Shown here piece by piece: positions 23,216 to 35,229 of a stretch of 64,000 bases of DNA (the first letter of the stretch is position 1; every line of letters begins with the position of its first letter). A program made the translations under genes and the position numbers. The DNA is from Otatea glauca (lineage: Eukaryota; Streptophyta; Magnoliopsida; Poales; Poaceae). The DNA lies in contig CM070722.1 of NCBI GenBank assembly GCA_036346275.1, forward strand, positions 59,805,524-59,869,523, in the 5' to 3' direction. The notes under the pieces are model-generated. The model was given only the letters and a program-made list of their open reading frames with translations, did not search any database and was not told the DNA's origin.

Positions 23216-25414
23216 TTATGGACGGAGGACATTAAAGCTCGAATGGGTAACCATAAGGCACCCACAGGGACTGTTAATCGCCAGGACGGCGTGGACGGGG
23301 CTGCTGGTCATGATAGTGGCAAGCACAACTACAACTAGCATTGCCGCAACAGTAGTAAGTGTGGTAGTCGCTGTCGAGGTGTACGACCTCCTCATTGTTC
23401 CTCTCCCTGAGCCTTTGAAGATGTAGGTCGTCATTCTGGGTCTGAAGCTCCAAGTTCGCAATACCACGAAGAACACCCTCCACTATAGCAACCAGGGGAA
23501 GGTGTCTCAGGCCTCGCATGACCCAATTGTAAACCTCAGCCGGATTTGTCGTCATGACCCCATACCGAACACCATCGGTGTCATAAAGCAGAGCCTATTT
23601 CTCTCTAGGCTCATACTCTATACATTCGGAGAAGCATTTTGTGGCCCTTCCGTTCCTCCGGACTAAGTGCGGAGGGTCCGTGGGTAACACTTCGAGCACT
23701 ACTGGGGCCTCCACTATGCCAGGCATTGCCCTCTTCACTGCCTCCGCTGTATGCCTTGATGTCAACTCGTCCAACTTCTTCCACAGTGCATCAAACTTTC
23801 TCTGTTGGTTCTGGTCGCACAACCTCTTAACAAGCTTCGTAAGCTCCTTATTCCTGAACTGCTTGTAGAAGTTGGTACCCATGTGATGCTTTTGCACCAC
23901 CTACTTTATAGATCAGGCTATGGATGTGTTTCATCTGCACCTTGCTGCAACTGCACGACCGCCTTCAACAACCTGGGATACCGATCGTATATAACACACA
24001 CTCTAAGCCGCTGATCCACGACAACAGCTTTCACGTTCCTTAGAAACCAGAGCCAGCTTTCAGTGTTCTCGCCCTCCACAAATGCGAGCACTACAGGAAG
24101 AACCTGGTTATTGTCATTTACTCCTATGGCAATTAATATCTAGCCTTTATACTTGCTAGTCAAAAATGTCTCATCCACGCGTAACAACAGACGACAATAT
24201 TTGAACGTGTTGACGCATGCACTGAAAGCAAATAATGCCCGCTTGAGTACCATCATCCCAGGGAAGCGCTGTGAGGGCTGCTCACAAATATCGATATAAG
24301 TTCCAGTATTCCTTTCCTTGATCATCTCAAGCATACCTAGCAGGTTCTGATAGGAGTCTTCGTACGTACCAAACCTTGTTTTCAGTGCCTTCTGCTTCGC
24401 ACTCCATGCCTTGCCATAGCTTATGACGTATTGGAACCTCTGCTCTATTGCAAGTATGATGGCACGTGGCTCTAAATCCAGGTTCCCCACAATCTCTTCG
24501 TACATTGCATTCGTAACAAAACCTGAAGATATGTTTCTATGCGATTGGGTAGACTCCGTCAGCACGCATGTGTGTGGGACAACTATAGAACATTTCCAAA
24601 TGGTATCCCACTTAGGCTGGTACACATGCACATGCCATGGGCAACCCTCTATCTGGCATCTGACATCATACACCCGCTTATCTGACTTCGCAACCTTAAA
24701 GGTTCTACGCAACGACACTACCCATGCTGTCACTGCTTCCTGAACCTCAAATTTATTCTTGTAAATCGAACCTTGCCTCACCTCATTCCGATCGGACTGC
24801 CATGTGAAGTGTTCACCCTTGTTGACCACCAACCTATCGAACTGACACTCATCCCACTCCGTAGGAAAATACTCTTCATCGTCTTCGTCGTTACTCAAAG
24901 CCTCGTAGTCCTGGCTCTCTACCTCCATCGCTTGCACTAACGATTTAATATGTTCTCTCTCGTCTGTCACACCCATTAGTTCCTATACCTCTGCCATTGG
25001 AATATCAACTTCCTCACCTTGCACACCATCATGACTCGAGCTAACATCCTGCCTCACTAAGCATTCTCCAGTTTGGCTGCTCTCCCCAACTTCCTCCGGT
25101 TCATCACCAATAACCTCCTCCTGCGTCGCATGGCTAGCATTGGTTTTCTGAAATGCTTGCGCCAATAACACTAACAGTCAACTTTTCTCAGTTGCCAATC
25201 TTACATACGAGCTACAGGACTTCGGCCCCTTCAGTTCCACTAACTCCAAGTATGCGCAATCCCGTCTCTGACACCCTACTCCGTGCAGCTTGAGGTCATG
25301 CGATTCACGATCCAACGAGAACATGTGGTACAACCATCTGGTAATCGTGCCCCATGAACGCTCCTCGGCACGTGACAGGCCAGTCACAACACTCGGAAAA
25401 TAACTAAGTTCCAC
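23216..25414 (-). pseudogene. MuDR-type MULE transposase, degenerate
   Basis: Reading on the minus strand from 25414: an N-terminal region (25414-25178), then an acidic region (about 25171-24983), then a long open piece (24976-24140) with the MuDR DNA-binding region (FKVAKSDKRVYDVRC and GCPWHVHVYQPKWDT) and the start of the transposase core (RVDETFLTSKYKG, carrying the first catalytic aspartate). A stop follows at about 24139 and the frame then continues with ILIAIGVNDNNQVLPVV. Later pieces include HMGTNFYKQFRNKEL (about 23880) and MTTNPAEVYNWVMRGLRHLP (about 23555), both typical of this family. At least two stops and one frameshift make it non-functional. A captured host gene is unlikely, since all pieces fit one transposase in order. 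Confidence 0.9.
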
Positions 25415-26169
25415 CCCTTGTGCACCTTTGTGCGAAACCCCTTCTCCGTAGTGTATTTTAAATTATCCTTGTTCATCCATACCTATCAAGCATTTCAGGA
25501 ATTTCTTAATATGTGCACAACGTAACGCTAACACATTTTAAATTCTCAACCTATCCATACTGCTACACCTATGTACCACGACGATGTACTCTACACTACT
25601 TCAAACAACTGCTTCAGCCATACAAAAATTATTTTTTTCAATTACGTAGTATCTCGCATAATTCTTGCAGTCTTTTTTGTTCATAACTATTGTTACTATA
25701 TACAGCTAATTACTTACAAACCTAAATAATCCAGTCGCTAAGTTATGAATGTAAAAAAACTATTGGCAGTCTACACTGCTAATTACTTACAAAACTAATT
25801 AATCTGGTCTCTAAGTCATGTGCATAAATAACTATTGCTACTCTACAGGACTAATTACTTACAACCCTAATTAATCTGGTCGCTATGTCGTCTATCTAAA
25901 TAATTATTACTCTACAAACCTAATTACTTACCAATCTATTTAATCTGATCACTAAATTGCATTTCTAAATTTTAATTCAAAAGAATAATAAAAATTTTAC
26001 ATGCACAAACGACGGCCTTTCTTCCTCCTACCCCTCCTCCTCCTCCACTCTTCTTCTTCCTCCTCCTCCCCTCTCCTCTCTTCTTTTCTCCTGCACAGTG
26101 CTCGGTCGGTGAAAGTGAAATGTGCTCGGTTGAAATGACGCCGAAGGCCTGGAGCCACCCAGTTAAAGC

Positions 26170-26417
26170 GTCTCTGTCGCCATTTGGAATGGCGACAGAG
26201 CTCAACCGTTGGCGACAGGTCTATGTCGCTAATCCAAATAGCGACAGAGTCTTAGTCATTGTTTTAAAATGTGACAGAGAGTCTGTCATCAGTTGAAATG
26301 GTGACAGACTCTCTCTCGCCATTTCAAGAGGCGACAGGTAAGTATATTTTCAATTTTTATTTTCTACATATTATTTCTGTAATTTTTCATTAAAAAATAT
26401 TATTTTAAAAAATTCCC
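26170..26417. repeat. Right terminal inverted repeat of the MULE
   Basis: Inverse partner of 22406-22650, ending AATATTATTTTAAAAAATTC at the outer edge. It contains the same GACAGA/TGGCGACAG modules and one additional TCTGTCGCCATTTGGAATGG block at its inner end. Confidence 0.85.
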
Positions 26418-26914
26418 TACGGGAGGGAGGAGAGGGAGCTAGAGGCGTGACACTGCTGCGGAGTGCGTCCTCCCTAGCCCCGCTGCTCAACAATGGCTAC
26501 GCGGCACGCGTGCCAGCGGTGGAGCATGGAAGCGGAGGGGGGCACCTCGTGCTGGTGGTGCTAGTGTCACCGGCGGGGCAGCCTCCGAGGCAGGGGGCAC
26601 TGTGCCGACCATTGTTTGAGGGGGACCTGCTGGCAGCGCCGCTCCCGGTTGTGAGGGTCAGGAAGGACAACGGCCATGCGCTCTCCACATTGTCGTCTTG
26701 TCCGCCTCCATCTCCATCGAGGAGGAGGAGGAGGAAGAGAGCGGTTGTGCCGCTGCGCCGGCTGCTGACGAGCACGGGACTGGAGGCTAGCGTCGCCCTA
26801 GCGCTCGTCGAGGGCTTCGGGGGAGGCAATGGCGGCGAGAGGGTGTGCCATGGTAGGCTGGGCGAGGACCGCGGAGGCTGCAGCAGCCGCGGCGCCGCAG
26901 ACGCGCACTATTAT
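26418..26914. other. GC-rich open segment between two transposons, unassigned
   Basis: This 500-bp stretch is strongly GC-rich and open on the + strand from about 26447 to 26953 and on the minus strand from 26829 to 26497. The + frame begins at GTG, not ATG. I recognise no domain in either frame. Its composition matches grass coding exons and it sits between the MULE and the hAT, so it may be a fragment of a disrupted host gene, but random openness from GC content is also possible. Confidence 0.3.
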
Positions 26915-29845
26915 CGGATGATCCAGGCCGACCGTTTCGGCCCTATTAATTAACGGGACATGCCATGTCGGCCCACGTGCCGGGGACACGGCTCAAGCAC
27001 TGCCCGTTGGCCTCATGGGCTGTGCCGTGTTGACACCGAGTGCGACTCGCCTAAACGGGCCGGGCTGGCCCGTTAGCGCCAAAAAATTCAAAAAATCAGA
27101 AAAAAAAAATGTTAGAAAAGGTACGAAAAATACAGAAAAAATTCTAAAATGATACAAATAATTGGTATTAAATAATGAGCTTTATTGATATTTAGCTGCA
27201 TTGTTAAAAACTTTGCCAAGTAAAAACTCAACACGAGAAAACCTTGACAAAGAAAAAAGAGTACAACCTATAGCTCAGTGATACAGAAAAAAAGTGAAGA
27301 TTACAATTATTCTTCCTGATTATCTAAATAAATATTTTGAAACGCCTCCACCAGTTGAACATTGTCTGTAGTATGTTGAGCTCGTTGATTAGCTTGTTCC
27401 CAATCTTTCACAGTGAGAAGTATTTTCACTATCTCACTTGTCAGATTTGTTCTTCTCTCATCGATTATTCTTCCGGATAGACTGAAAGCAGACTCTGAAG
27501 AAACTGTGGAGATAGGAACTGTTAACATATCCCGTGCTAATATGGAAAGCACTGGATATGTTACCTTGTGCTCGTGCCACCATTGCAAAATACTGAAGTC
27601 CTCATCTTACTGCTCTTGGTAGTTGACAGTGTCGCTGTTGAGATAAGCAGCTAGCTCCCCACCACTTGTTGTATCCGCACTTAATGTTGTTGTAGTCGAA
27701 CTCCTTGAGGAAGAGCCACCTGCACCCCATATCTTTTCCCACACAGTTTTCTTCTTACCTGTTGTGGGTGCTGATGGAGGTCACTGCATGCGAACTCCAA
27801 CAAACTTATGATCATACTTAGCATAAACTTAAGATAAGTTAGCACAAACATTTAACTAGAATAATCGGTACCTACCTCATCACTTAGAAGTGAGAGAACA
27901 TTAGATCCTCTAACTTTAGCTCTAGGATTTAAAATAAATGATAATGCATATAACCTAGGAATTTCTTGTCAATATTTTAAAATTTTAGTTTTCATAGTAT
28001 AAACAGTTTCACGCAAGATATTATCATTTTCGTGGCTCCTTAAGTGGGTAGCAATTTCTAAAATATGATGCACAATTAAAGAAGAGGTTGCGTAATAAAT
28101 TCCAGATAAAGCAATAATGGAATAAAAAAGTTCTAAAAATGACAGCAAATATTTAGCAACATACAATATTGCTCTGTGAGTAGCGGTTGACCATCCTGTC
28201 TATGATAGTACGTGTTAATAAAAACAGAAAATGTGCTTTCATAGGGATGAGAGACTTAAGCATCAAGTAAGTAGAGTTCCATCTAACAGGCATATCCAAA
28301 CCAAACTTACACGGACGCACATCCATTGCAATACAAAAAGTTTTATATGCTGCTACTCGTTGATTAGAATTATTTAAGAAAGATATTGTAGTGCAAAAAT
28401 GTTCAATATACTGATCTAACATTTTCAAACTGGATTTAACTATAAGATTAATAATATGGCAAGCACAACGCTGATGTAATAAGAAAGATTCAGCATACGA
28501 ATTGAAAATGGGAGTAAGAATGTTTATAGCAGAAGTATTTGCTGAAGCATTATCTAATATTATTGCAAAAATCTTATCCCTAAGGCCAAAATCTTCCACA
28601 ACTTTTACAATAAATCAGCAATATTTTCACCAGTGCATGCTACATCAATTAATTTGAATCATATGATTCACTTTTCTAGTTGCCCATCATTGTTTACATA
28701 ACGAGCAACTACACTAAGGTAATCCTCTTTATCCCTACCACTCCATATGTCAGAGGTACTAAATTTCTCTTTTAGCTTATTACGATAGTTATTATAGTAT
28801 TTAATTAAATATCTAGTTGTTGTCTATCTAGAAACCGAAGAAAACCTAGGATTATCAGCTGTTTTAATATAGTTTTCAAATGCAGATGACTCACCAAAGT
28901 TCAAAGGAAGATCTTGAGAACTAATTAAACGACAAAGAGATTCACGAGCTAACTCAGGATTGTAGTCCCAGCTACGTACCGTACCGTCAGGGTTGTACTG
29001 TAGCTACGTCTGTCTCATAGCCACCCCGCTTTTCTTTTACAGCTCTCAGCATGCCTCTTCAAGTGCCCCGTTCCACCTGTAGATTTCGCAGTTAATTTGT
29101 GTTTACAATATTTACAAATAGCATACCTGCTCTGAACGCCGTCTAATGTCTCAAAAATTTGCTCGAAATCTTCCTAGACTCCGAATGTACTGCACCTTGA
29201 TCTTTTCGCCCCGGTGCTTGCCGACGCAATAGCACATGTAGAGTCTGAGGATGGTATAGCTTCTCCAGCTTCATAGGATGCAAGAAGCTCCTCAGGTGAA
29301 ATCCCGAAATCAGAAGCTGGGAAGGACGGAAAATCGCCGTGCTCCATAAAGAAAACTGCAAGAAATAGTTATGCTATTAGTACTTTAATATCATTTAAAA
29401 TACTAACAAAATAAAAAATTAAATCACAATTATTACCTTAATTTCTTGAAAGAAGCTGGAAGCCGAATTTCAAATTTTTGGATTTTTGGCAAAACTAATT
29501 TGAATTTTGCCAGATTACCACCAAGAGCAAAAGAATTTTCGCAAGAGAATGAATAGGAGAGAAGGCAAGATTGCTGGTGGAAATGAGGGGGCAACCACCT
29601 ATTTATATGAAAAAAAATCAGGATTTTTTGAAAAAATTTCAAATTTTTTTTGAATTTTTTAAGCATCCAACGGCTAAAAACAGTTATTTTCAAACTAAAC
29701 GAGCCGTGCCGGCCCAAGCACGACACTGGCTTGCGGACCGTGCAAGCACAGCACAATTACCGGTGAGCCGGATCATACCTGGATCGTGACTACAGTAGCG
29801 TGTTTCGAACTAGCCCGTTAGGCACGGCCCAGTTGACCATCTCTG
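26915..29845 (-). mobile_element. hAT transposon, decayed, about 2.9 kb
   Basis: The right end, read on the minus strand, starts CAGAGATGGTCAACTGGGCC, a typical grass hAT terminus. Both subterminal regions are rich in GGCCCG and GGCACGG motifs (26920-27080 and 29690-29840). The left terminus is degenerate. The interior encodes a broken hAT transposase on the minus strand. No 8-bp target duplication is evident. Confidence 0.8.
27307..29361 (-). pseudogene. hAT-family transposase, degenerate
   Basis: On the minus strand the order is as in plant hAT transposases. A probable BED zinc-finger region lies near 29100-29000. The central RNase-H-like part (28599-28153) reads IFAIILDNASANTSAINIL, then CACHIINLIVK and PVRWNSTYLML. 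The C-terminal dimerisation region (27588-27307) reads WWHEHKVTYPVLSILARDML, then SSESAFSLSGRIIDERRTNL. Several stops and frame changes separate these pieces, so no active protein is expected. Confidence 0.88.
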
Positions 29846-30646
29846 GTTCTCTACTGAGGATGACGTTGAAGACGACGCCAACGCCACCGTTCTTTGGGGC
29901 AGCTCAACCTTCTTCCGTCAGAGCGGCCTCTTAGGTGAACCGATCTCACCAACTGTTACACACACTGGATCTGGAAGAGCAACTTGCGAGGAATCACCGC
30001 AGCCTCTCAGGCGAACAGCCGCCGTCGCCGGCTCGGCACGCCTCGCCTTGCCGCGGCTTGTAAACTGAATCCGGCTACATGTAAAATGAATCTGGAAAGA
30101 GCACTACGCGCCTGAGGTTGTCATCGGTAGAATCTGCATGCCTATATGATGGTATCTAGCTTAAGGTTTTGCGTTGCTTGTACATATACAATATTCTTGG
30201 TCACTTGGTGTATCAGACTGTCAGGATCACCTGTGAATTAAACGTCAGAACCGTTCAAGCTAGTTCAGCAAAAGCAGATCCATCATCCATGCAGAACAAT
30301 TACAAAGAATGCAGAAAGTTAGTTGCAAAATTCGCAATAATTTTGCAGCGATGGAAGGCAAGGAAATTCATATGGAAAAAGAAGTTTCTAGCCCTGGAAA
30401 TAGGAGATAGTCACGTGTACTTGTTACCAACTACAAACAGCAATAGGTGCCTCCTCCCTGGTATTGTGATCAAAAACTGGGAAGATAAACAATACAGGGG
30501 TTACTTGCCATTCATCAAACTCCTGGTGATGAGACTAATTTTAGTACATAATACCAGCCAGCAGTTTACTACAGAAATAGCAAAATGTAAATATAGGAAG
30601 CTGAGGCACAACTCTCGTGTTTCATAGGACTCGACTCAATGGTTTT
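29846..30646. other. Interval between the hAT element and the WVD2-like gene; includes its probable 3' UTR
   Basis: On + there is a GC-rich frame without stops from about 29852 to 30070 (it contains DDVEDDANATVLWGSS) that lacks a start codon and a recognised domain. From about 30180 to 30646 the sequence directly follows the stop codon of the minus-strand WVD2-like gene and is probably its 3' UTR. The + open frame across 30169-30627 starts at TTG and has no family resemblance. Confidence 0.4.
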
Positions 30647-33600
30647 CTAACCACTGAGTTCATGTTCGTCGGGAGTAACTTGAGCACGGATTGGCTCCCG
30701 AATGAGATCTGTCGTTGACTCGCTGTTTTCTAGCTGTTCTGCAGAAGACTTTGTCACGATGGTGTCGACAGAACCTGTTTGTTCTGACGGCAATTTGGGC
30801 AGAGACTTCCGTTGGGGCTTCTTCGTTGAATTCGCAGCAGGTGCTTTCTTGATGCCATTTTGGGAGGCTCTTTCATCGAGGCTCAGACGAGCTGGATGGC
30901 TTGAAGGATTGGTACTTCTGCCCGTGTCTGCTGAAGTTGTGTTCTTTGAGCGGCCAAGCTTTGGTGATCTAGCTCTGGTGGTAGGGATCTAAGAAAATGA
31001 CAGTAAATAAGTAGTATCCTTCACAAGCTGGGAAAAACCCAATAAGCGAAGATCTGTGACATGTTGCCATGTAAAAGTGCTAGTGCAATATAGTCATTAT
31101 TAGAATTCGGGACCAACCATCTAGTGGAAACAAGTCTAGAATTGGCTTTTGAAACCATGTAATTTTTGGCTTGCATGACTTTGCTTCTGGGAAATCCGAG
31201 GATCTATTTTTCAAAATGCTCTTAACTGCTTAACCAATTACGGATGGTGAAACTTGCAACAAACTCGTCAAATAAACAGATCAACTAAATTTCAAATTCA
31301 TTACAATAGATGGGCCAAAAGAATACATGAATCATGTGATGTGATGCTGGGGATAGTCATTTTAGTTCTTAGCCATCAAAGTTAGAATAGACAAGAAATA
31401 AAATATATTGAACAGTCGATCTACAAGTAACTATTACCTCTACTAAAACTGCACTAGCTACAGAAAATAGTAGTTTAGAAAGTTCTCCAAAATTCTCGAA
31501 AAAAGTAGAGCCATGCATGACTGTGTGAGTGCTGTGCATAAAGCTACAAGCAACACTGGAATTGGAATTTAGCTATAGTGAAGTGTGATGTCAGATATAA
31601 GTACAAGATCGCAAAAGTTCTTCTGTTGTAAATCAAGAAGGTAAAATTTTGATCTAATAATAATTGAAAATTTTCCTTTGATAACATGGCAAGGGGTATT
31701 CTAGCAGAACTAAAGTTCTTGCTTTACAACAAGGCAAACTTGCATTCAGAAGTTCCCTACTTTTACAGGTTTAGGTTGTAATTATATTAACAGGAATATG
31801 ACAAGGACGATTATGTTCAACAGAATCCTTTCATGATGAGTTCGTATTGCCAGGAGCCAAGAATATTTTGTGCCGTAGACACAACATACATATTAAGTAT
31901 TAACCCATGAATGCACTTGAGGAAAAGGAGGATGAAGAAAGATGTTCCTGAACAGCGGTTAAGAGAATTACCTTCTTCAACTCAACCTTGGGAGGAGGTG
32001 GTTCCTTATAAAAGCTGGGAATCGGTGTTGCCTTGAAATTCAAACTCTTCCTTAGCTGTTTAAGTTCAGCTTCTTCTGTTTCCTGCACAGTAACAACGAA
32101 ACAATAAAGCAGACATTATATGCAATGAAGCATTGAAAAAAATCATTGTTCATTGATTCATTTCCATGAAGAGAAATAAGAACATGAACCTTTGATTTCG
32201 CCTGCAAGTTGCTTTTCTCCAATTCCTGTGCATGAATCTTCTCCTCAAGTTTTGAGTAGAACTATTTGATTGCAGAACTCGGTAAGCAAAGGAATGATAT
32301 CCATATGTTTTGAAACTACATTGAGCACAAAAAATTATATATCAAAAAGTTACCTCTCTTCTTTTTTCAGCTCTCTCATCGCATTTGAAGCTAAAACCAT
32401 AAGCAGGTGTGCTACCAACCCTTTGAGGTTTTGTTCTTTCACAATTAGATTCTTCTTCATCATTTTTGACAGAACGTGGGTTTGCTGCCTTCTGAGTTTT
32501 CCTCTTTTCCCTGGATTTTAAGAGAGAATACGACAGTGTAAGAAACTCATTCCAAGTGCACTAGGTAAGTAGTAGAAAAGTTTATGGCAAAAAGAAAAAA
32601 CAAGTCTTTAAGATAATTCTTAGTTGGAAAAGAATATAGACAGACTCGTGCAAAACTAAAGTTGACAGTATTGAACTGAGTTTGAACTGCTTGAGGTTTC
32701 ACATGATGGAAAATGCAAGCAAACACTGGTTTCTAATTTGCCAAGTTGGCATTTGGCAACATGTATAAGCTAAAATAATACCCACGTGTTGAAAAGCGTT
32801 TGGTGACAACCGACAAGTCAGCAAAAAAACAAGCAATGACCGCTTAAATAAGAGGAGACTAAGCGAGAAAATAATCCTTTTTACGTAATTTGAGGGGTCA
32901 GGTCCTTTAAGAATTGCAACAATCATATACTCCATTTTTGGGACAAAAGGCTTGGTTGTTGTTGTATATACTCCATTGCGGTACTACAAAACTAGCAACC
33001 TCAGATGTACCAATAAATACATAGCATTTTTTTTCTCTAAACTTAAAATGTGCTTATTAACCAATACAGCCTAGCTTAACTGAATATATAGGTCATAGAA
33101 GTTAAATCTATCTTGAGAAAACAGACAGCTAAGCAACAAAAAATACACCGAGAACAAACAAACAGCATACTTTGGGTCCTCGAGTGATGAACTCTCCTTG
33201 GTAACTGGGCGAAAATTGCCCTTTTCAGCCTTCTGAATCGAAACATCACCAAGCAATTCGTGTAAGATCAAAATGCATTAGACATAGTTGTCTCCTAACG
33301 TTGTACATAGCAGGAGTAATGCATTTCAGCACTGTAGAAAATATGTATATCATAATGAAAAAACTTACTTTCTTAACATCAGCATCACCATTGCTCAAAG
33401 AGCTATCAACTAAATCTGGACCAGACACCCGTGCAATGGGTGCCTTAGGATAAGAAGAATTGGGAGTACTTTTCCTAGCTTGACTCTTATCTCCGTTTCG
33501 AGGGTTCTGGCGCTGAGATTTAGTAACCTTAGGGGAATGGCTTTGACTTCCCTACAACACATGAAAATGGCAGAAAGCGCACATCTGTCACCAAACCATC

Positions 33601-33866
33601 AATAGAAGACATCAGCAAAGCAAAATGTGTTCAATATGGCAAACTCTTACCTTGGAAACACGGGGCTTTACGTCCTCTGAGTGCGAGGTGGCTTCCCCAC
33701 CCACCTCTTCAGATGGGTTGATCACCTCACTCTCGCCCGAATGTGCCCCATCAGCCAGGGCTTCATGTTCTTCTCCACGCTCCTCTAAACTAGCATTCGA
33801 CAGCAACTTCCCACCAGACCCATTGCCAACACCCATAGCATCGGCAACCTCGGCGACCGCATCCAT
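30647..33866 (-). CDS. WAVE-DAMPENED2-like protein (TPX2 domain), microtubule-associated
   Basis: WVD2/WDL proteins bind and bundle cortical microtubules and affect anisotropic growth and organ twisting. Seven coding exons on the minus strand join in frame: 33866-33651, 33551-33369, 33232-33171, 32510-32354, 32261-32190, 32082-31972 and 30988-30647, for 380 residues. All junctions use GT-AG. The N-terminal 150 residues are polar and low-complexity (MDAVAEVADAMGVGNGSGGK onwards). The TPX2 domain spans about residues 189-260: YGFSFKCDERAEKRREFY, the family-diagnostic KLEEK at about 210-214, then an RKSLNFKATPIPSFYKEPPP segment. The C-terminal exon is basic and serine-rich. The start is the first ATG after the probable leader, and the next gene is far away. 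I see no lesion, so it should be functional. Confidence 0.93.
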
Positions 33867-34574
33867 CTTGCGCTATCACCTCAAGGCTCGCCTCTCGACC
33901 GGTTTACCAAGACTCCCAGCTCAGAAGCTTGCACGAGAGATGTCCTTAGCTCATCATTCCTCAAACCTCACCGCAGGATCATGCTCTACGATCTCTACCC
34001 TACCTTAAACTCCCCCAAGAACAAATCTGCAATGTCATTGCGAAAGTAAAGAAACGGCTCAGAAATGTACAAGATCCGAGGGGCGGCTAAACATCAGGCA
34101 TGGGGGTTCAGCTGAACCCCCAAATTTTGGGGAAACAAACTGCTATTAATGGTGCTAGTTTACTAAGTTCAGGGTAAAACAGACTGACACCCTAATACAA
34201 ATGTGAACTTGGGCATGGCCGGATGCATCTTGGGCTCATGGATCTTGCGGGAGCGGCGCGCTCGTGAACCGAAATCAAACCACCACGCAGCAAAGAAATC
34301 CACAACTAAGTGGGTGGACGAGAAGAAAGATTTCGATTTGGTTACTCGCAGCAAAGGAAAGATACCGCAGAACAAGACTCAACCTTAGAGCAACGAATCC
34401 AAGCAATCTAGGGTTTCGTTACCGTCAAATGGAGGAATCAGTCCGAAATCCGGATGGATCTCCACTCCACAGCGCAAGGCCAGTAGAGGGGAGGAGGGAG
34501 ACGACGACCAACCTTCGCTTCGAGGTGGTGGCGGTGGAAGGCGGCTTTGCCTGCAGGCGTGTTCGGGCAAATAG

Positions 34575-34615
34575 GCTGGTGTCACTTCGAGACGCATTGC
34601 TATTTATAATTTTTT
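34575..34615 (-). promoter_or_regulatory. TATA box and probable transcription start of the WVD2-like gene
   Basis: On the minus strand the sequence reads AATTATAAATAGC at about 34610-34598, about 740 bp before the start codon. It is followed by a C/T- and GC-rich leader (34590-34430) with a plausible donor, CGGTAACG, near 34420, so a 5' UTR intron is likely. It is the only good TATA box in the interval. Confidence 0.6.
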
Positions 34616-34689
34616 TTTTTTGTTTTTCTTTTGTTTGGTAGAACTAGATGTTCAAATGGGCTGATCAACGGCGTGATACTATTGGTCCG

Positions 34690-34990
34690 GCCCGAGCACG
34701 GCACGGCCTGGTATAATTAAGATTTTGTTTTTGAATTTTTTCTGCATTTTTTTGATATTTTTTCATATTTTTCTACATTTTTTCATACTTTTTCTATTTT
34801 CTAATTTTTTTCGGATTTTTTTAATTCTTTTTGTGCTAACGGGCTAACCGGCGTGCTTGGGCTGCCTCCTCGGTATGTGGGCCAGCACGGCACGACCCGT
34901 TTATTAGTCGAGCCAAAGCGGGTCAGTCTGGATTTTTAATCCGGGCCACCGTGGTCGGCCACTCATTTGGGCAATCACGATCCCACCACC
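34690..34990. mobile_element. hAT-derived non-autonomous fragment upstream of the WVD2-like gene
   Basis: Motifs GGCCCGAGCACGGCACGGCC at the left and GGCCAGCACGGCACGACCCG at the right flank an AT-rich centre, as in the subterminal regions of the hAT at 26915-29845. The ends are degenerate (CGGCCACTCATTTGGG on the right) and I see no target duplication. It lies within about 100 bp upstream of the TATA box of the WVD2-like gene. Confidence 0.6.
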
Positions 34991-35229
34991 TTCGGATCTG
35001 GAGCTTGTAGGCTAAAATAAAGTGAATTAAGTTTATACTTTTAGTCTAAAATGTAAACAAGATGACCCACCTAAACACTCTTAATGCACCCACATCTCCA
35101 GTTTCATAAATTTTTAGAGCTAGAAATACCCTGTTTCACCAATTCTACGGATTTTGGTGGAGCTGAAGCTGTGCCAAACACCTCCTTAGTGCCCTCGCTT
35201 TGTTTTGGTCCAAAGAGCCAGTACAATAA

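Larger units (their letters stand above)
22406..26417 (-). mobile_element. Mutator-like element (MULE), about 4 kb, with decayed MuDR-type transposase
   Basis: Inverted repeats of about 240 bp bound the element (22406-22650 and 26170-26417); the outermost stretch of about 40 bp, beginning GGRAATTTTTTAAAATAATA, is almost identical on both sides. The interior encodes a MuDR-type transposase on the minus strand, now broken by stops and frameshifts. No convincing 9-bp target duplication is visible; the flanks CCTGCGGAA and TACGGGAGG differ. The age of the insertion is therefore probably considerable. Confidence 0.88.

Noticed and set aside
30169..30627. Plus-strand open frame of 152 codons
   Set aside because: Begins at TTG, lies antisense to the probable 3' UTR of the WVD2-like gene, and shows no recognisable domain.
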